This document shows, piece by piece, positions 24,378 through 36,121 of a DNA stretch of 64,000 bases. Each line of letters opens with the position of its first letter. The stretch's first letter is position 1. The notes beneath the pieces were generated by a model. The model made no database searches. It saw only the letters and a program-made list of their open reading frames with translations, and was not told where the DNA came from. The stretch comes from Adineta ricciae. Lineage: Eukaryota; Rotifera; Eurotatoria; Adinetida; Adinetidae. The translations under genes were made by a program, and so were the position numbers. The stretch is taken from the NCBI GenBank assembly GCA_905250025.1, contig CAJNOJ010000005.1, positions 884,999 through 948,998 of the forward strand. Reading direction: 5' to 3'.

Positions 24378-25619
24378 TTACATATCCGAAACGAATGATG
24401 TTTCCGAAGTGAATATGGACATGGTTGGTGCGAGTGAGGAGTGTCGACTATGTGCGTAGAGTTGATTGGTATATTTGGTAGAGATGGACAAACGTTGGTT
24501 GTTCAATGCTGTTTCCGAATTACGACTATCTGATGCCATTGTTGCCGTTGACATTCTGCTCTTTTTCATTCTATGCGAATTACTTCGGGTCGGTGGGAGG
24601 CTTAAGTTTCTTTTAAGAGCAGTTTTTTCGTGTAAATAGTTCGTATCGTTGGTCGACAAACAACAATAGAAGACGCGCTTAAAACTTAAACGAAAGTTTT
24701 CACTTAGAAATGCGTACAGTACAGGATTTGTTGCTGAATTGACAAATAAAAGAAATTGACAGATGCTTGATGTGTGAATCAGTATTGAACTTGTTTGCGG
24801 AATCACTTCACTCGTTGTCATCACTTGAAATGCCCAATACGGTGAGCAACAACAAATATGTACACTGATCACCGCTAAAACTAAAACGGACACTTTGCGT
24901 CTCGTACGAATCGATGTTCGCGAACGACGGTGCTGTTGAGACACACGATGTTTCAATCGACGAACAATTTTTATATAAAAATACGTCATTAGACTAAGAG
25001 GGAATACAAATGTAATTGTTGATGTATATGCAACGAAAATGTAATAAACTACACGAGAATCCGAATAGGGAAAATTGATTGTGCATTGAACTTTCGACAA
25101 GGAAAAGTATTGAGCTGTTGTGAATGCTATGATCGGTAACATTAAAACAAAGGAAAGTATCCACGTTAAAATTAATAAGAGATTTGGATTAACACGAGAA
25201 CGCCATACGATCGATTTCGCCGAATAGCACACAGCTAGATATCGGTCGAACGACAATAAAGCTAAGATAATGATGGATGTGTATTGATTAACACCTTGAG
25301 TAAGAAAGAACAATTTACAAACAAACCCACCAAATATCCAACCGCGAGTGATCAATGAGGAGACAAAAAATGGAATACCACTTAAAAAAACAAGATCTGA
25401 TAGCGCTAAGTGTAATAAATACGTATTTGTAACTGTTTTCAACCGGCCGTAGTTAAGAACAACATAGATGACTAGAAGATTTCCCACGACACCAATTAAC
25501 ATGACTATAAGAAGAAGTATAGAAAAGATTGAAATGAATAGAGTATTAAGAGCAATGGACGTTTCATTGTTACAACCATCGGTGTGATTGAGGTGAACAC
25601 AATGATTTTGATAAGTCAT
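24378..25619 (-). CDS. Class A peptide-type G-protein-coupled receptor
   Basis: Single exon of 413 residues from the first ATG (MTYQNHCVHLNHTDGC). The extracellular N-terminus has NHT and NET glycosylation sequons. Seven hydrophobic segments follow: GVVGNLLVIYVVL (TM1), LHLALSDLVFL (TM2), a conserved cysteine before TM3 (GGFVCKLFF) and SFDRYLAVCY (DRY motif). TM6 is VLAVISVHICCCSPYW and TM7 is NSATNPVLYAFLSENFR (NPxxY motif). The basic third intracellular loop and Ser-rich tail are typical. Similarity is to the somatostatin/allatostatin-C/opioid-like group of peptide receptors, but the ligand cannot be inferred. The open frame extends 22 codons upstream without an ATG. A CT-rich tract lies just upstream. 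Confidence 0.88.
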   Translation of the reverse strand: MTYQNHCVHLNHTDGCNNETSIALNTLFISIFSILLLIVMLIGVVGNLLVIYVVLNYGRLKTVTNTYLLHLALSDLVFLSGIPFFVSSLITRGWIFGGFVCKLFFLTQGVNQYTSIIILALLSFDRYLAVCYSAKSIVWRSRVNPNLLLILTWILSFVLMLPIIAFTTAQYFSLSKVQCTINFPYSDSRVVYYIFVAYTSTITFVFPLSLMTYFYIKIVRRLKHRVSQQHRRSRTSIRTRRKVSVLVLAVISVHICCCSPYWAFQVMTTSEVIPQTSSILIHTSSICQFLLFVNSATNPVLYAFLSENFRLSFKRVFYCCLSTNDTNYLHEKTALKRNLSLPPTRSNSHRMKKSRMSTATMASDSRNSETALNNQRLSISTKYTNQLYAHSRHSSLAPTMSIFTSETSFVSDM

Positions 25620-26709
25620 TCTTTTGAACGAAATAAGATTTGTTCTCCCTACGACTTTTCGATCTAAAAAGGTATGAAAAAACACCCGGTGACTATTTCT
25701 TTTCTTTTCCCCCTCCGCTCTCTCTCATTTTCTCTCTCTCTATTCCCCCTCTCTCTATTCCCCCTCTCTCTCTCCTTCTCTTTCTCGCCTGAGATAGAAA
25801 AAAAACGAGTACGAAATGTAGAGAAAAATATTAAGCGTAAGAATAAAAGAATTATAATGACAACTTAAGTAGTAGTATGTTGACAACAAGGTAATCTGAA
25901 ACGACAGTAGTTCTTTCTACTAATTTTCTCAATTAATGCTGTCAAGAAAAACGTACAAATTTCGTTATTAGGTTTCTGTTGTTCTGTTTCAGATCAAAGT
26001 CATCTTTTTAATCAGATCGAACGATAGTCAGTGACTCCTCATTTTTATAATAATACATCTTCACGTTGTATTTCGGTGTCATTTCCTCTTGCTCTAATCA
26101 TACGTCAAGAACAACACTAAGTAGAAGAGCCAAGGAATAGATGTGTCTTATCTCTAATTTGAGATCGTGGATTATTTTGATGAAATGCGAGTGCGTCGTC
26201 AGTTAATAAGACCTCATATTAAGATGACAGATATCCTGATGGAGATATTTCAATAGGAATTAAAAGCAACGTTTTCACATATGAAAAGTCGTTATAAAAG
26301 AGAACATTCTCTCTTCATCTAATCATGTTGATGCACATCAGGCAAACAAGGTCTTATCCTCGTTAAGATCGGAGGCAAATAAAGTTCGAGTTGATTTAGT
26401 CAAAATGTATATCTTTCTTTATTTCCTTTTCGGTTAGTGCACGAAAAAGGAAAAAGAAAGAGAAACTAGTGAAAACGTATACACAAAAAGCAAAATGAAA
26501 GTCAGAATAGAAATTTTTCTTCGATACATATACACAAATTGAAAAGATGTAGGACTATAAAAAAAAACACACGCACGCACACACACACACATACGAAGAA
26601 CAAACAACATTTGTCTTGTCTTGTTCTTGGATAGAGAATCCTTTCCGAGTAAAAGGATAACAAACAAAGTAATGACTTTCTTGATCGTCGGAAAAGCGAG
26701 AAGATTTTC
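25620..26709. other. Intergenic region with low-complexity tracts
   Basis: About 1.1 kb. It holds a long pyrimidine tract at about 25700-25790, including copies of CTCTCTATTCCCC, and a CA-rich dinucleotide run at about 26567-26591 close to the USP gene 3' end. No exon recognised. It contains the promoter of the GPCR and the 3' region of the USP gene. Confidence 0.55.
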
Positions 26710-29700
26710 TTAATAATCTCGACTTTCATAGAATAGGATATAACTAGTTTCCGATTGACGGCCAAGATCATGTGAAACACCATAAAATTCTTCGAAATTG
26801 GACGGATCCAGTCGCTGACATGATAAAAAGCAAAAAGAAATATGACATGCGTATTCCCATGCAAAAAAGAGCCCTTACATCAACGGTTTCATCATCAAAA
26901 ACAAGCCAAGAGCCATCTCGTTTTACAACGGCTATATAATGTCCTCGGTTAGGACCAATACCACAATGAACCACCAAAGAAACAAGATCATAAATACGAT
27001 CATTATTAGTACAATCTTCTGACTGAAATATTCAATCAGAAATCATCTTTTTTGACAAAGCAAATAAACAAAAAAGTTCCTTACCGTATTTAATAACCGA
27101 AGTTCGAATGGAAAAACTACACGATAGGATAACTTTTTATATTGCTTAAATACTTCAAAGTATTTGAAACGTTTCAAGTGAAGTGCTAATACGCGCGGTA
27201 ATTTCTTAATGCGCATTCTAAATATGTTCAGATCAAGAGATATTTATTTACACAGTTGTTTTTCTCAAATGTTTACCTTTTAGTTGCTTCCTGTTTACTT
27301 GAACACGTTTCACAGTAATATTTTGATTCGCCCGACAATGTTTCGATGTTACTGAATACTCGTAGACATGTTGTAATAGACGTGTTTTCTTCCACATCGA
27401 TAGACAAATCAAGAAAGTTTTCATCTTTACTGCTGACCTAAAAATAAAATCGTACTATTCATCGTCGAATTAATCACAGTAGATAGTTTCATGTCGTGAC
27501 GCAGTGGAAGAAAATTAAAAACTCCTCGTTTCTTTTAATAGTTAGTTGTTTTGCTCTATCAAGTGAATGATAATAAGCTTTGCTAACATTGAGATCTAAT
27601 GCATTTTGTGCTATTTAAAGTCATGAAACAGGATTTTCGAATTGATAAACGATGACAATGAAAAGAATGCAGAGAGAAAAACAAGAGCATGTATGAATTA
27701 GTTCTGATCTTTTATGTGATATGTTAACGGTGTAGATCCAGCGTACCAGGAGCTTTACGCATGTAATGTATGAAATGCCAGATTTTTTTTATGTGCGTCA
27801 AATAACAAAATAAAAAGATCTTGCATTCGATGCATACACACAAGGAAGTACGTGTGACATAATATCTAGGAAGTAGAGCAAGAAGAGCGATTGGATCTCT
27901 TTTAGAAGTATCTTTTACCGAAAAGCGATTTAGTCAGAATACATTTTGATAATCTATCAAGCGCTTTTTCTGAACTTTTGACTTACAATAGAGGATTTCT
28001 GGTGTTCTGTAAGTCAATATCAATATATATATATAAAGAAGAAAATTTCTCTGTCTGTTTGTTCGTTATGCATTCAACCTCTGTAATAGCTGTCGCCACC
28101 AAACTTTCCACAATACTTTCTAAGATGTAGAAGAAGGTGGGCATCTACTTTGTTTTTGTAAAAATGAACTACATATTTACTACAGGCGATCTATAAAGCT
28201 GATCAATAGGATTGCAGGATTTCAAAATGTTAAAGGAATTGATAGCGAAGGTTGTCTGAACGCTCATAGACAACGACCCATACGTTCTCTCTATCGATGA
28301 CAGTCCTCTGCTTGCTAAATGCTACCTACGAAACTGACCAATACAATTGTTGTATCTTAAAGCATTAAGATAAATGGTAGCGAAAACCGTCTAAGTCTAA
28401 GTGTTCATCTATATGCGCACGCATATAGAAAAGAACGTTGGTCTGTCGATCTATTCCCTATTCATAGAGTTTCTGCAATAGGTAACGTCACGAAATTTTT
28501 TATTAAAACTTCTTTGGTTCCTATAAATATTAATAGGAGATTGAGATTACCAAGGAGGATCTTAAGAATGCCGATGATAGCAAGAGAGTATGTGAAAAAT
28601 ACACGATGTCGGTCATAGTACTGGATGAGTATGAAGCATATGAGACATGAAACGACTGGAGAGTGAGAATGAGGTTGATATGTGCACGGCTAGAGCGGAG
28701 CATCAGCCTCAGTGAAAGAGACTATTTATTAATAAGCTCTGACGTAGAAATTGGCTTTGATGACTGTTTTGCATAAAGGAATATAACAGAAATTGTCGTT
28801 TTGTGCGATGTACGACAGGAAATATAAGGACCACAACCCAGGTGATTCAATCCGACTGACGGCATGATCACGATACTACGGAACTCTGGAGAATCCGACG
28901 CTTTCCAACATCTGGAGCCGCCTGTCGGAATCCTGTGGTTAGGTTTCCGAGAACTTTCGACGAATTCCCCATCGGATCCGATGGACTGAGTTTGACCTGC
29001 GAAGCGTAGAAATTTGAAACGTATTGATTTTTCTATCTACTGTAGTTTTTCAATACGGGAGACGTATGAGATGGACATTTCTTAACTGCCACCGGGTACC
29101 CCTGCTAGTAAACATTATATAAATAGCTCCGGAAATGAAATTTACTATTTATAGCATTTGAATAGTACTTGGAATAAATGTTTTTACTACTGAATATCCT
29201 TCTAATTAAAGCAATTTACATATCTATCCAGTCCCAGTCGAAGTTATTCATCCTGTTGAGAATCTCTCCCAAGAGTACTTTGCAAGTGTTGATTCCGGAG
29301 CGAGAAGAAATAGGAGTTATTATTTCAACAGTGTGCACGTTTGCGAGTCGACGAATAAGACTAATTAGATAGCACTCCAATGAACGACAATGCTCCTATA
29401 AACTTACTGTTTCACAATTCAAACATTTGGTTGTCGACACAAGAGTTCCTTGAAAAAGATCATGAATCCACGTATCTTCCATCACCGAATTAGAACTAGC
29501 TGTATCACCATTCGTGTGTATCGATGTTCGAATAAATGGTTCATCACCGTTCAAATGCGTATGATTGTTACTTGATGTGATTGAATTGGATTTGTGTTTT
29601 TGTTTATCATGCTTGTCTCGTTCTTCTTTCTTTTCCGCTAAAATGAAAAACGCCGGTTTCGATTTTCACAATAGAAAACAATCGCTAACCAATAAGAATA

Positions 29701-30179
29701 TCTGCACATGTGTTCAGCAAATGATTGAGAAATTCATGTGCATCTTGTTGCATATCATTATCGAATGTACTGTTTTCTTTTCGTAATTTGTTGATAAATT
29801 TCTTTGGTTGTAATGCACCTGTTCGTCGTTTTCCAGACGAGATCATATGAAATAGGTCGGCTAGACATATCAAAAGGTTTTCTTTCTTGTTCTTTTGCGC
29901 CGAACGATACTGCAAAACGCGTTCTCGAAATGGTTTACAAAAATAGAGAGCTTGAAGCACCGAATTACAATAACAGGTATTACCGAACTAAATCAAAGGC
30001 TCAAATAAGATTATTTTTTGAGGAAATCGTTATGATGCTATTTACATTTACAAGACCAAGGTAGTGTTCGGTCGAATTGGACTCGACCACCGTTTGACCA
30101 GTGGTATCAGATGAAACTCCATGACCCTAAACATGAGTGAGTGAGTGAGTGATTGCAAAATCAGTATGTAAATTACCAT
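26710..30179 (-). CDS. USP46: Ubiquitin-specific protease, USP12/USP46 type
   Basis: Eight exons, complement join(26710..26814,26879..27022,27085..27217,27277..27437,29408..29637,29690..29987,30046..30126,30177..30179), encode 384 residues (human USP46: 366). The Cys box is [20 protein letters not shown] with catalytic C33; the [14 protein letters not shown] block and the His box [14 protein letters not shown] with H330 follow. Two Cys-x2-Cys pairs of the zinc ribbon are present ([16 protein letters not shown]). The ending [10 protein letters not shown] matches the family. In animals this enzyme works with WDR48 and WDR20 to deubiquitinate histones and receptors. The first exon is just ATG, giving MGHGVS, which fits an N-myristoylation consensus. 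Intron 27438-29407 is about 2 kb, far longer than its neighbours. USP12 and USP46 are paralogues and cannot be separated here. Confidence 0.95.
28020..29108 (+). mobile_element. Possible non-autonomous Helitron-like insertion in USP intron
   Basis: The 2-kb intron holds a segment starting A|TC followed by an AT-repeat (CAATATATATATATAAAG) and ending CTAG|T just after a GGGTACCC palindrome. Helitrons begin TC, end CTRR after a short hairpin, and insert between A and T, which fits. The 3' hairpin is weak and no Rep/helicase exon is present. A separate perfect 9+2+9 base hairpin (arms CTATATGCG / CGCATATAG) lies at 28409-28428 inside. This call is tentative. Confidence 0.3.
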
Positions 30180-30549
30180 TTTAAAGCAAAACATTTGTTT
30201 CATTTAATGAATATTTTTCTTGCGACATATGAAATCTGAAATGTGAGAACAAGCTATTTCGATTTCGACATTCTATATGTCATCAACATAGGCGATAAAG
30301 TTCAAATAGCCTGAAATTTCTAATCCTGTTCAAAAGTGAAACAATAGCTCATAGAGCTGTTTTCTATCACAAATTTCATGTTAAAAAATAATCCATTAGA
30401 GCTTAAAATATCATCGAATAATCTGAAAGAATGAAATCACGTGTGGAAGATACACTAATCTGGCCTAAATTTAGCATAGCAAAACGATTCTGCTTCCGTG
30501 TCGTTTAGTTTTAACACTGAACATCTAGGGTTGGATTCGTCTGAAGTCT
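30180..30549. other. Short intergenic gap between USP and aveugle genes
   Basis: 370 AT-rich bases between two genes on the minus strand. It should contain the USP promoter. A GTGA tandem run sits just downstream of the first USP exon at about 30137-30151 inside the intron. No further element recognised. Confidence 0.5.
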
Positions 30550-31331
30550 TCACGATCTGCTCGATTTGACACGTGATTTGCGAGAATAGAGTCGACGATG
30601 CAGATTTAAATCTGAAAAATAATACCGAACATAGCAGATAAATAATAATTATTAAACAACAAAATGGTATATCAATATGACACTGAGAAAAGAGCATATT
30701 TACAAAGTTACGACGATATAAGAAAAGAAGAAGCAAATATTATATATGTTCGTTTTGTGACGAGTCATTGATGGAATTCTCATCGATGAATCGAATGTTA
30801 CCTTAAAATGCAATACAATACAAGAGGAATGGTAGATAGTTTCTTCTACCTTTATGATGAGTGTTCTTCAGCGTTAGCAGGTCTGATTTGATTTTCAATT
30901 TCGATATTTCAATACGGTACTGGGCTCTGGAATAGAACAATAGAGATTAACACAAACAATTCTTTCAATTACCGATCTTGTGCATCGTTGATACCCATTT
31001 CCAAAAGTAGATTATCATTTAACATGAATAGAGTTCGTCCTGAAAAATGAATCAGTTAAATCAAACGACCGGCGAATACAATGGTCGATGATATTCTCAA
31101 TCGAAGAGAGAAGTAAAATTTGCACATACCGCTGATTCCATGATTTTTGAAAAATCCGCCGTATTTGTTAAATAGTTCAGGTAAACTATTCTTCATCCAT
31201 TGTAACACTTCTGAGTTTGTCCAAAAACAAGGCGCTACGCTTGCAGTTTTCGATGGTCGTGCCTATAGAAAATAAAATCATGAACATTTCCACTATTTTC
31301 TTAATTCACATACACTTGTCGATCCTTCCAT
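30550..31331 (-). CDS. ave: SAM-domain adaptor, Aveugle/SAMD10/SAMD12 type
   Basis: Five exons, complement join(30550..30611,30850..30926,30973..31039,31130..31262,31314..31331), encode 118 residues. A single SAM domain fills the protein: FWTNSEVLQWMKNSLPELF, then KNHGISGRTLF, then LLEMGINDAQDR. The spacing and the tail (IEISKLKIKSDLL) parallel Drosophila Aveugle (HYP), a protein of about 106 residues that bridges the scaffold CNK to KSR/RAF in the Ras-MAPK pathway. The RPSK stretch before the SAM domain also has a counterpart there. All phases close. The last exon is basic (HRRLYSRKSRVKSSRS) and could belong to another frame if its acceptor were different, so the last 20 residues are less certain. 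It ends 370 bases upstream of the USP start and begins 165 bases past the RNF gene, all on one strand. Confidence 0.8.
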
Positions 31332-31496
31332 GTGTTTGAGTCTCCAAATAATCTAAAAAACAGACGAAATCAACGATATTTCGTTTATAAATACAAACAC
31401 GGGAGACAAAACATAAAATAGAACTCTGCGGATTATTATTTATTTCATTACATCACAGATATACAATTGAAAGAAAAATAGCTGCGAGAGTCTTCT

Positions 31497-33687
31497 TCAA
31501 CGATCTGTTTTTTCTAAAACTATCGGTCGTGAACATAACGCACAATTCTGATTCGCATAGAATACTTTTTGCAAACATTTCTGATGAAATAAATGATGAC
31601 ACGGTGTCACACAAGTTGTTCCACTTGTTAAACTGTTATGACATATTGAACATATGTCATTGTATTCTTGAATTTCACTTTCCGTTGCCAAAGGTAATTG
31701 ACTGACGATATGCCACGCCGATTTTCTATTCCGAAATATTTTCAAACCGCGACGAAAATTCTTAATGATATTCATGTGCGCATGAACGGCAAGCATAAAC
31801 GCGCGTAGTGCCCCACGAGCTTCGTAGCATAAGATATAGAATCCGTTGCAAAGAAGAAAAATTCCCAGCATAAACTCAAAACAGGATGTGACAGCCTTGA
31901 TACGAAAGATGTATTCATCAAATGAATCAACATTTGTTAAACGATTGTGTGCCTCAAGCACATAAAGCATATACTGAGCTAACGATGCTAACAGTCTTAC
32001 AATTAATTCCAACGAAAAAGCGGTGATCGCCAATATCCATGTCGACAGTGTTGCTATACGCCATAGGAAAAGAGTGTACAGAATAATAAATAGTAAGGTC
32101 GATACACATGTATAGACATGACGATGATAGAGAGTACGAATGATTTCCGGAGTGAAGTAAGGCGTTGTGGATCTAGAGAAATCGAACATAAAGGTGACAA
32201 TCGATGTTTTCGGAATACCTGTTGTTGTTTTTATTTATCGATTCTTGGAGATTATCTTCATCTGTTTGATCAAATGCCATTCTTGATGTCATTGTTTGCA
32301 TAGCTACTTTAAGTAATTGCGGCTCAAGTATGGTATGCAGAAAATGAAGGGATGCGACAATGAGTAAACCGAATGCTTTCAGTAATGGGATATGTCGTCG
32401 ATGAAGATCTAGTCGCATCAAATTTGACTGGAACAAAAGAAGGAATAGCATCACACCCATAATTGTACCAATTTGTTCGACATCTTCGTTCCATATGTGT
32501 AATAGACGGTAAAAACGATGGGATACTGTTTTAATTCCATGTGAAACAAGACAAGCGAAACTCATTAATCTGAAGGAGAACGAAATTGTTTTCTTTCTCA
32601 CTTGTGACTATCAATTATCTTACGTAAATGTTGTTTCTGTTCCATAATACAGAACTGTGAAATAAATCGATTTTGTCAATGTCGTGTTATAAATTTCGAT
32701 TGTTTCATTATTACTATTAGTTGCATTGATTATGAATGGATGTGAATAGATCGTTCGAAATCCTAATGGTATGATGAGAATTTTTGTTACCCAAAAGATT
32801 TTCATCAGAGTAATAATATCAATTCGTTGCTGTAAATATGTTAATACCGTCTGTATGCCAAAGTTATTATAGAAACGAACGGTGCCGGCAAGGACACGTA
32901 TTTGAATTAGATAAAGCATTGACTCGATTTGGTAGATAAACAATTCTGATAAATGTGCTAGCAGCCAAACTATACAATAAAGATTTTGTAGATAAATTCC
33001 AAACGGTGATGAGAGAAGGAATCGTGTGAAGAGATATACAAGTGGTGCTGATTGACATATTCGAACTTGAATTCGATGGCTATGAGCGTAAGGACGTAGT
33101 TTGAGCATTTGAAGATACATTACTGAAAGAATGAATTGTAATATGATCATATTTAGTTCAATATCTGTGACACGATTGATTTGATAATAAAAACGGATAA
33201 CAAGTAATGAAGTAGTATAGCTGTAAAAGATCACAAGGCGTCGATCAGAACATAGTAACGAAACAATCAGAAGTAACAGTCCTACAAAGGAAGAATATCT
33301 ATTTGAGACAAGTAATTAGAAATTTTTACCTAGAATTGGGATGGAAAACATTAAATTAATATCGAGTAATTGTTGGAACAAGAAACTCTGTATGACATAA
33401 TTTATTGATTGAAATACCGAATGGCTTTCTTGATCGAAAATTTCGCTTGAATAACGAAGGAATCGATGGAGCAAAGAAGCGAATTGTTCAGTATATAAAT
33501 AATCGTAGGCAAGTAGAAATGGTATACGTAATAAACAATACTGCATATAAATAATTGTTTGTCGAGGAATAAAATATTGTAAAAAATCCAAAAATGTTTT
33601 ACGTTCATAGGTAGCATAGTTGATTAAACGTTGATGAAAATCTTCATTGATATCCATTTCATTGTTATCATCGTCATCCGTCTCCAT
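31497..33687 (-). CDS. Multi-pass membrane RING E3 ligase, TRC8/RNF145 type
   Basis: Four exons, complement join(31497..32172,32219..32569,32624..33281,33330..33687), encode 680 residues. Many hydrophobic segments fill residues about 40-550, as in the TRC8 N-terminal domain of RNF139 and RNF145, ER membrane ubiquitin ligases linked to sterol sensing. The cytosolic RING-H2 finger is at 630-669 (CSIC, TPCHHLFHQKC, CALC). The preceding SQLPLATESEIQEYNDICSIC closely parallels RNF145. The Trp normally following the sixth zinc ligand (CLKKW in the relatives) is replaced in CLQKVF, and the Pro of the last Cys pair is Ala (CALC), so E2 binding may differ. The human RNF145 C-terminal tail is absent. 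It diverges from NDUFS2 over 214 bases. Confidence 0.9.
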
Positions 33688-33901
33688 TTTTGCTTTTCAA
33701 TTAGTTTTTAACGAAATGAACAAAAAAAAACTAACAGAAAAACGTAGATATACATTCAATAATAAGCCGAACCGGTAATGATTAGCTCGATTCTGATTAG
33801 AGGACAATATCGTCCAATAGAAAAGTAGACGTTCGTAATGGTTGATTGTGTATTTGATTGCGAAGTTCACTTTTATTATTCTTAGGTTTTCCATCAGAAG
33901 A
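33688..33901. promoter_or_regulatory. Divergent promoter region, RNF145-like / NDUFS2
   Basis: Only 214 bases separate the start codons of the two divergent genes, so they probably share a bidirectional promoter. No TATA box is apparent. Confidence 0.5.
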
Positions 33902-35924
33902 ATGTCAGTAGCGATTTTAAGCGGTAAATCCATTCAATGGATTTTACGTTCATCAAATCCTCTTCGGACAGCGTTTTTACTCGTACCGACAACATCGAAG
34001 ACGGTCGAACAAAAACGTTCTGTCTCCTGGTATTTAGGTAAAGAAGAACACCGAAATTTCTTATCTCAAGCCAGTTACTTTTATTCAAATCCGGAATATG
34101 CTCAATGGAAGGAAAAGCCGTTTCGAAATGGTAACGATGGCACTTTTTCACTAAATTCCTTCTTCTTCATCTTCATTATTTCTAGAATTGATGGTGGAAA
34201 CACCGCCGAAACGGAAGTTACGTAACTTTAAGATTAACTTTGGTCCACAACATCCAGCAGCTCACGGTGTACTTCGTCTCATTGTTGAACTTGATGGAGA
34301 AGTAATTTGTCTGTCTTTTATAATAGAATAAATCGAATTGTTCTTCTAGACTGTCTTACGTGCTGATCCGCATATTGGACTTTTACATCGTGGTACTGAA
34401 AAACTGTGCGAATATAAGACATACATTCAAGTAAGAACTAATGTCTCTAACTGTAGATTTGAGAATCAGCAGAAATGTTTTCCTCCAAATGAAATTGATC
34501 GAACATCGAATTCTTTAGGCTTTGCCGTATTTTGATCGATTGGATTATTGTTCCATGATGACAAATGAACAAGTCTATTCATTGGCTGTTGAACGTCTCC
34601 TTGGTATTAACATACCCGATCGTGCAAAATATATTCGAAGTAGATATTAAAATAACTTGCTACACTCGATGGTATTGTCAAAATGTACCGAATATTTTTA
34701 GCTTTGATGGGTGAAATGACACGTATTTTAAATCATACATTAGCTGTTGGTTGTCATGCGCTTGACGTTGGTGCCATGACGCCATTCTTTTGGCTTTTCG
34801 AAGAGCGTGAAAAGGTTGAGTAGCAAAAAGATTTTCTTGAAATAATAAAAGAACAATCCATGGGATCGATATAGATTTGCGAATTCTATGAACGTCTTAG
34901 TGGTTCTCGTATGCACGCTGCTTACGTACGTCCCGGTGGTGTTGCATTTGATATGCCACTTGGTTTTATGGAAGATGTTCACAAATGGTGTGAATCATAT
35001 GCACGTCGTATTGATGAAGTTGATGACCTGCTCACGAGAAATCGTATTTGGACTCAACGAACGGTTGGCATCGGTGTTGTATCAGCTGAAGAAGCTCTGA
35101 ATCTTGGCTTTTCGGGAGTTATGTTACGTGGCTCCGGTATCAAATGGGATCTACGAAAAACACAACCGTACGACGCATATGATAAAGTGGAATTCGATGT
35201 GCCAATCGGTGTGAACGGAGATTGTTTCGATCGGTAAGAAAAGCTACGATTAGATTTGGAGCTGAACAGTTAATAAATATTATTATCGTAGTTATTTATG
35301 CCGTATGGAAGAAATGAGACAGAGTTTAAGAATAATGGAACAATGCATCAATCAAATGCCTGCCGGAGAATATAAAGTAACAGACAAAGATTAGTTCAAT
35401 GTGTGCTCGGAAAACAGATACTGTTTTTCTTTAGATTGATGATCATAAGATCACACCACCAAAACGCACGGAAATGAAGGTATATTCAAAAAAAAATGAA
35501 AGGGAGAATTTATTTTAATCGGATATTTTAGGAATCGATGGAAGCACTTATTCATCATTTTAAACTTTTCAGTGAAGGTTTCTCAGTTCCGCCTGGTGCA
35601 ACCTATACTGCTATTGAAGCACCAAAAGTCTGTTCTTCTCTAATTTTTGTCGTATCTTGCAAACATTCTTTGCACTATCTAGGGTGAAATGGGTGTTTAT
35701 CTTGTTTCTGATGGAACATCAAGACCTTACCGAGTTCATATCAAAGCTCCTGGATTTGTCCATTTAGTAAATAACTTCATTTTTCTAGTGTTTTCCCTAT
35801 CAAACTGAACATTTTTCTTTCGTTCTAGGCTGCTCTTGATCGTATTGCTCGTCGCCATATGCTGGCTGATTTAGTTGCTATCATCGGTACATTAGATATT
35901 GTCTTTGGAGAAGTTGACCGTTAA
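33902..35924 (+). CDS. NDUFS2: NADH dehydrogenase iron-sulfur protein 2, 49-kDa subunit of complex I
   Basis: Eleven exons, join(33902..34130,34186..34301,34350..34430,34519..34639,34702..34814,34875..35233,35292..35376,35435..35479,35532..35627,35683..35766,35829..35924), encode 474 residues. It lines the ubiquinone pocket of complex I together with the PSST subunit in the mitochondrial matrix arm. Signatures: [60 protein letters not shown] and the C-terminal block [12 protein letters not shown] ending [12 protein letters not shown]. The first 45 or so residues, rich in S, R, K and T, form a mitochondrial presequence. All phases close. Poly(A) signal AATAAA is at 36001-36006. It converges on the Cache/EGF gene with 197 bases between stop codons. 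Confidence 0.97.
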
Positions 35925-36000
35925 TCATGTCCCATCCCGGCTGTAAATTAAGATTATTTCATTTGAACTCTCCATCGTTTAGAATTCATTTTTCTTCTTT

Positions 36001-36006
36001 AATAAA
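36001..36006 (+). terminator. Poly(A) signal, NDUFS2
   Basis: AATAAA 77 bases after the NDUFS2 stop codon. Confidence 0.7.
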
Positions 36007-36121
36007 AAAATACGCCTTTACCATCAATCTGACTTTGTACGACAATCGAAAAAAAGAAACGGAATACTGTACAAATTAAAGCACAAAAATTCACTGATGA
36101 ATGATAGAAAAAAAAGCACAT

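Noticed and set aside
25620..25685. Upstream extension of the GPCR open frame
   Set aside because: No ATG occurs in that stretch; the first ATG at 25619 gives a normal N-terminus with glycosylation sites.
26434..26864. Overlapping minus-strand open frames near the USP 3' end
   Set aside because: They run through low-complexity sequence and an intron; the true exon there is 26710-26814 in another frame.
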